A stretch of 30,896 nucleotides of DNA, from assembly GCA_964350585.1 (NCBI GenBank), contig CAYGKC010000013.1:1-30896 (forward strand). The letters run 5' to 3'. Source of the DNA: JBAYJM01 sp964350585 (lineage in GTDB: Bacteria; Patescibacteriota; Patescibacteriia; 2-01-FULL-39-33). The position numbers and the translations under genes were made by a program. The notes below the pieces were generated by a model. That model worked only from the letters and a program-made list of their open reading frames with translations, had not been told where the DNA came from and ran no database searches. Numbering within the stretch: position 1 is the stretch's first letter; each line of letters begins with the position of its first letter. Shown here piece after piece: positions 28,031 through 30,896 of this stretch.

Positions 28031-29566
28031 ATGGAATCAATACTAATATTAATTGCAATCCTTGCCGTAATTTTGGGCATTGGAGGAGGTTTTTTTGCAG
28101 GCTATCTTTCCAGGAAGCAATGGGCTAAGAATCAAAAGGACAGTATAGAAGCAAAAATTGAGAAAATGGTGGTTGAATCGAAGGCCAAGCAAAAAGAGAT
28201 GTTGCTTGATGCTCAAGAAAAATCACTTAAAATTATCGATGACGCAAAGAATGAAGCAAAACAGTTAAGGCAGGATAGCGAATTAGCCAAAAGAAGATTA
28301 GAAAAAAGAGAATCTCTTTTTGATCAAAAGCTGTTAGACCTTGAAAATAAAAAACAGGAGGTTACCGATCAATTAGAGAAAATTAATAAGGCTAAAGAGG
28401 ATATCGGGAAAATTAAAGAAGATCAGATGGCTAAACTTGAAAAAATTTCAGGTTTAACTAAAGCAGAGGCAGAAAAAGTTTTGACTGACAATATTGAAAG
28501 GATGATCTCAGAAAATCTTGCCCATAGGATAGGTAAATTAGAGGGTGAAGCTTCTGAGGAAATGGAAAAGAAAGCAAAAGAACTTCTTTCGATTGTTATT
28601 GAGAGATGTGCTTCAACTCACGCTCAGGAGACAACTTCGTCAGTCGTTGATTTGCCAAATGATGAAATGAAAGGAAGAATAATCGGAAGAGAAGGTAGGA
28701 ATATTAAAACAATTGAACAGCTTACAGGTGTAGAAATTATTATTGACGATACACCTCAAGCGATCACACTTTCAGCCTTCAGTCCGATTAGAAGACAAGT
28801 GGCAAAGAAAGCAATTGAAAAACTTATCTTTGACGGAAGAATTCACCCCGCTCGAATAGAGGAAACAATCAAAGAAGCAAAACAAGAAATTGCGCTTGAT
28901 ATTAAGAAGGCGGGTGAGAGTACTGTTTATGAATTAGGAGTTGCCGGATTGGATCCGAAATTAGTTCAAATTTTAGGAAGACTTAAATACAGGACAAGTT
29001 ACGGTCAGAATATTTTAAACCACTCAATGGAAGTTGCTAATTTGTCGGCTTTATTAGCCGAAGAGCTTGGCGCTGACGTAGCTATGTCTAAAAAGGCCGG
29101 ACTACTGCATGATATCGGAAAAGCAGTTGATCATGAAGTTCAAGGAACGCATCCGGAAATCGGCAGAGACATTTGTAAAAAATTTGGTATCTCAGAAGAT
29201 ATTATAGAAGCTGTTGTTTCTCATCATGATGATAAGCCCAAAACTCTTGAAGGGGTAATTGTTAAAGTTGCTGATGCAATTTCTGGTGCCAGGCCTGGCG
29301 CTCGAAAAGATTCTTATGAAAATTATTTGCAAAGACTTTCCGAATTGGAATCTATCGCTACTTCGTTTGAAGGAGTTGAAAAAGCTTATGCCATACAAGC
29401 CGGAAGGGAAGTTAGAATTTTTGTAACGCCTGATTCCGTCGACGATTTGGGGGCAATAAAAATGGCGAAAGACGTGGCAGAAAAAATAGAAAGTGAATTA
29501 AGATACCCTGGAGAAATCAAAGTCAATGTTATAAGGGAAAAGAGAATCGTAGAATTTGCCAGATAA
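28031..29566 (+). CDS. rny: Ribonuclease Y
   Basis: 511 aa, standard length. RNase Y is the membrane-anchored endonuclease that starts mRNA decay in many bacteria lacking RNase E. N-terminal TM anchor (LILIAILAVILGIGGGFFAGYL, ~5-26), long coiled coil (~35-160), KH domain with IIGREGRNIKTIEQLTGVEI (from 217), and HD domain with His331 (HSMEVA) and His360-Asp361 (LLHDIGKA), plus SHHDDKP. The C-terminal extension ends IREKRIVEFAR, as usual. It is followed after 8 nt by the ymdB homologue, the same order as in Bacillus. Confidence 0.97.
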   Translation: MESILILIAILAVILGIGGGFFAGYLSRKQWAKNQKDSIEAKIEKMVVESKAKQKEMLLDAQEKSLKIIDDAKNEAKQLRQDSELAKRRLEKRESLFDQKLLDLENKKQEVTDQLEKINKAKEDIGKIKEDQMAKLEKISGLTKAEAEKVLTDNIERMISENLAHRIGKLEGEASEEMEKKAKELLSIVIERCASTHAQETTSSVVDLPNDEMKGRIIGREGRNIKTIEQLTGVEIIIDDTPQAITLSAFSPIRRQVAKKAIEKLIFDGRIHPARIEETIKEAKQEIALDIKKAGESTVYELGVAGLDPKLVQILGRLKYRTSYGQNILNHSMEVANLSALLAEELGADVAMSKKAGLLHDIGKAVDHEVQGTHPEIGRDICKKFGISEDIIEAVVSHHDDKPKTLEGVIVKVADAISGARPGARKDSYENYLQRLSELESIATSFEGVEKAYAIQAGREVRIFVTPDSVDDLGAIKMAKDVAEKIESELRYPGEIKVNVIREKRIVEFAR

Positions 29567-29574
29567 ATTATCAT

Positions 29575-30372
29575 ATGTTAAAAATAATATTCATATCTGA
29601 TGTTATTGGTAAGGTCGGGCGTAATGCTATAAGGCAGTATTTACCTAAACTTCAAAAGAAATATAAACCTCACTTGGTAATTGCCAACGCTGAAAACTTG
29701 GCTCACGGAATTGGTTTTACTAAAAAAACACTGGAAGAAATCCGAGAAAGCGGCATAAATTTTTTTACTACCGGCAATCATGCTTGGAAAAAAGCCGGTA
29801 GTGATGAAATTTTAAATGATAAGGATTATCCTATTATTAGACCGGCAAATTATAAAGAAAAAAAATCGGGAGTCGGTTATAAAGCCGTATTTGTTGGCAA
29901 ACATAAATTAATTGTGGTAAACTTATTAGGAGAAGTATTTATGGAAGAGAGCGTAAACAGTCCTTTTAAAATAATGGAAAAACTTTTAAAGAAGTTTGAT
30001 TCAAAAAACATAATAGTTGATTTTCATTGTGAGGCAACTTCTGAAAAAGTAGCTTTTGCCAATTATTTTGATGGCAAGATATCGGCAGTTATAGGCACGC
30101 ATACGCATGTCCAAACTGCAGACGCCAGAATATTAGATAGCGGCACTGGATTTATAACCGATGTCGGAATGGTTGGTTATTATGATTCAGTCATTGGAGC
30201 GAATAAGGATCAGATTATGAATTTGTTCTTAGGAACAGGAAAATCATCGAAGAAACACGATTTACCCGAAAACGGACCTGTAGAATTCGACGCTGTTTAT
30301 GTTGAAATAGATAGTAAAAATGGAAAATGTAAAAAAATCGATAGAATTAGGGAAATTATCCAAGTTAAATAA
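29575..30372 (+). CDS. YmdB-like metallophosphoesterase
   Basis: 265 aa, full length for the YmdB family (2',3'-cyclic nucleotide phosphodiesterase, two-metal site). Motifs: IIFISDVIGKVGRNAI (metal-binding Asp), NAENLAHGIGFT, TTGNHAWKK (Asn-His), IVDFHCEATSEK and GTHTHVQTADARI (His pair), then TDVGMVG. Known homologues act on 2',3'-cNMPs and affect RNA turnover and multicellular behaviour in Bacillus. It is encoded directly after rny, supporting a shared role in RNA metabolism. Confidence 0.92.
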   Translation: MLKIIFISDVIGKVGRNAIRQYLPKLQKKYKPHLVIANAENLAHGIGFTKKTLEEIRESGINFFTTGNHAWKKAGSDEILNDKDYPIIRPANYKEKKSGVGYKAVFVGKHKLIVVNLLGEVFMEESVNSPFKIMEKLLKKFDSKNIIVDFHCEATSEKVAFANYFDGKISAVIGTHTHVQTADARILDSGTGFITDVGMVGYYDSVIGANKDQIMNLFLGTGKSSKKHDLPENGPVEFDAVYVEIDSKNGKCKKIDRIREIIQVK

Positions 30373-30436
30373 AATAGTTAGTTAATGTTTACTTAAAATT
30401 TGTTAATTATAATAATAAATAATTTAATCTATTAAT

Positions 30437-30739
30437 ATGAATAAAGCAGAACTATCAGAAAAAATAGCCGCTAAAGTCGGCATTAACAAGGCACAGGCAG
30501 AAGCAGCCTTGAATGCTTTCACGCAAACTACCATGGAAACAATTAAGGGAGGCGGGGAAGTTGTTCTTACCGGTTTTGGAACATTTTCTGCTAGACCAAG
30601 GAAAGGAAGAGAAGGAATTAATCCAAGGAATGTCTCTGAAAAGATTACTATTCCAACAGTTCTTGTTGTAAAATTCAAAGCAGGTAAAAATCTGAAGGAT
30701 TATTTGAAAGGTAAAGAAGTTAGAGGAATGGAACAGTAA
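30437..30739 (+). CDS. HU-family DNA-binding protein
   Basis: 100 aa. Starts MNKAELSEKIAAKVGINKAQAEAALNAF (helical dimerisation part), then the beta-arm region GEVVLTGFGTFSARPRKGREGINPRNVSEKITIPTVLVVKFKAGKNLKDYL with the conserved GFGTF and RxGxNPxT-like arm (INPRN). It bends and compacts DNA as a dimer. The C-terminus is slightly extended (KGKEVRGMEQ). A strong terminator follows. HU rather than IHF is assumed because no paralogue is visible. Confidence 0.95.
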   Translation: MNKAELSEKIAAKVGINKAQAEAALNAFTQTTMETIKGGGEVVLTGFGTFSARPRKGREGINPRNVSEKITIPTVLVVKFKAGKNLKDYLKGKEVRGMEQ

Positions 30740-30754
30740 AAAAAACAGTAATAT

Positions 30755-30781
30755 AAAAAATCCCTTAGTAGGGATTTTTTT
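30755..30781 (+). terminator. Intrinsic terminator after HU
   Basis: AAAAATCCC and GGGATTTTT with a 6-nt loop, followed by Ts. Symmetric, so it may also serve the convergent tRNA-Lys. Confidence 0.88.
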
Positions 30782-30785
30782 ATTT

Positions 30786-30858
30786 TGCGCCCAGCAGGAT
30801 TCGAACCTGCGACCGTTTGCTTAAGAGGCAACTGCTCTACCGACTGAGCTATAGGCGC
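30786..30858 (-). tRNA. tRNA-Lys(CTT)
   Basis: On the minus strand: acceptor GCGCCTA/TGGGCGC, D-arm GCTC/GAGC, anticodon stem GTTGC/GCAAA with loop CTCTTAA (anticodon CTT), T-arm GCAGG/CCTGC with TTCGAAT, discriminator A, no CCA. The first anticodon-stem pair is a G.A mismatch. Confidence 0.93.
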
Positions 30859-30869
30859 ATATTTATAAT

Positions 30870-30896
30870 TGTGCCCTGTAGGAATCGAACCCACAA
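30870..30896 (-). tRNA. Partial tRNA (3' part; the rest lies beyond the window)
   Basis: On the minus strand: T-arm GTGGG/CCTAC with TTCGATT, acceptor 3' strand AGGGCAC and discriminator A. The anticodon is outside the window, so the amino acid cannot be assigned. Only 11 bp separate it from tRNA-Lys, so the two are probably co-transcribed. Confidence 0.85.

Noticed and set aside
28031..30372. Functional link between RNase Y/YmdB and the hammerheads (cyclic-phosphate ends)
   Set aside because: rny-ymdB is a common neighbour pair in bacteria without hammerheads; nearness in this window is not evidence.
1..30896. CRISPR array, insertion sequence or prophage
   Set aside because: No regularly spaced repeats, transposase, integrase or phage structural genes were found; the only sizeable repeats are the 75-nt ribozyme module and tRNA fragments.

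Overview
The window looks like a piece of a Patescibacteria (CPR, probably Parcubacteria-type) chromosome. It is AT-rich with short intergenic gaps. A group I intron sits in a tRNA gene, the 16S rRNA 3' end is not followed by 23S rRNA, and several protein types I associate with CPR genomes are present (a 'DKSAR' phosphoribosyltransferase-like protein and a TrmB-type regulator fused to a kinase). TGA is used as a normal stop, so this is not the SR1/Gracilibacteria code. The lineage is inferred from gene content, not from a search.

Layout. 1-2104: 16S 3' end with its own terminator, a small receiver-like gene, tRNA-Ile, tRNA-Phe split by a 242-nt group I intron, a HTH/LAGLIDADG-like ORF, and tRNA-Pro(TGG) with a partial copy upstream. 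2105-4256: receiver-domain remnant, an EEP-family nuclease/phosphatase, a ThTPase-like CYTH protein, and a gene-free stretch with a candidate pseudoknotted ncRNA. 4257-7561: membrane protein + MurF, an attenuator-like leader before a Cys-rich protein, a TraT-like lipoprotein, tRNA-Pro(GGG). 7562-14600: Pcm, a P-type Ca2+-ATPase, tRNA-Gly with a duplicated 3' end, a thioredoxin-like operon, a secreted SLT-type muralytic protein, tRNA-Cys. 14601-19208: infB-rbfA, a small hypothetical gene, nrnA, clpP. 19209-23924 (minus strand): the most unusual part. A near-consensus promoter and leader terminator precede two tiny overlapping ORFs, a receiver-like protein, a P-loop ATPase, a CYTH protein, then a radical SAM gene and a compact IucA/IucC-like gene. 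Three type III hammerhead ribozymes lie in the intergenic gaps; two of them belong to an identical 75-nt repeat. 23925-30896: PRTase-like + TrmB-kinase fusion, two helical proteins, rny-ymdB, HU, tRNA-Lys and a partial tRNA.

Two gene populations are visible. Housekeeping genes (murF, infB, nrnA, clpP, rny and others) have no clear Shine-Dalgarno sequence, and several have promoters placing the predicted start site only a few nucleotides before the ATG. Accessory genes (208, 6074, 6553, 11646, 17148 and the 21282-23759 cluster) have SD sequences, are usually followed by their own terminator, and are often richer in GC. The hammerhead-punctuated cluster belongs to the second class. Each ribozyme has a stable hairpin directly 5' of it and would cut about 80 nt upstream of the next start codon. 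This suggests processing of a polycistronic RNA into units with defined, structured ends.
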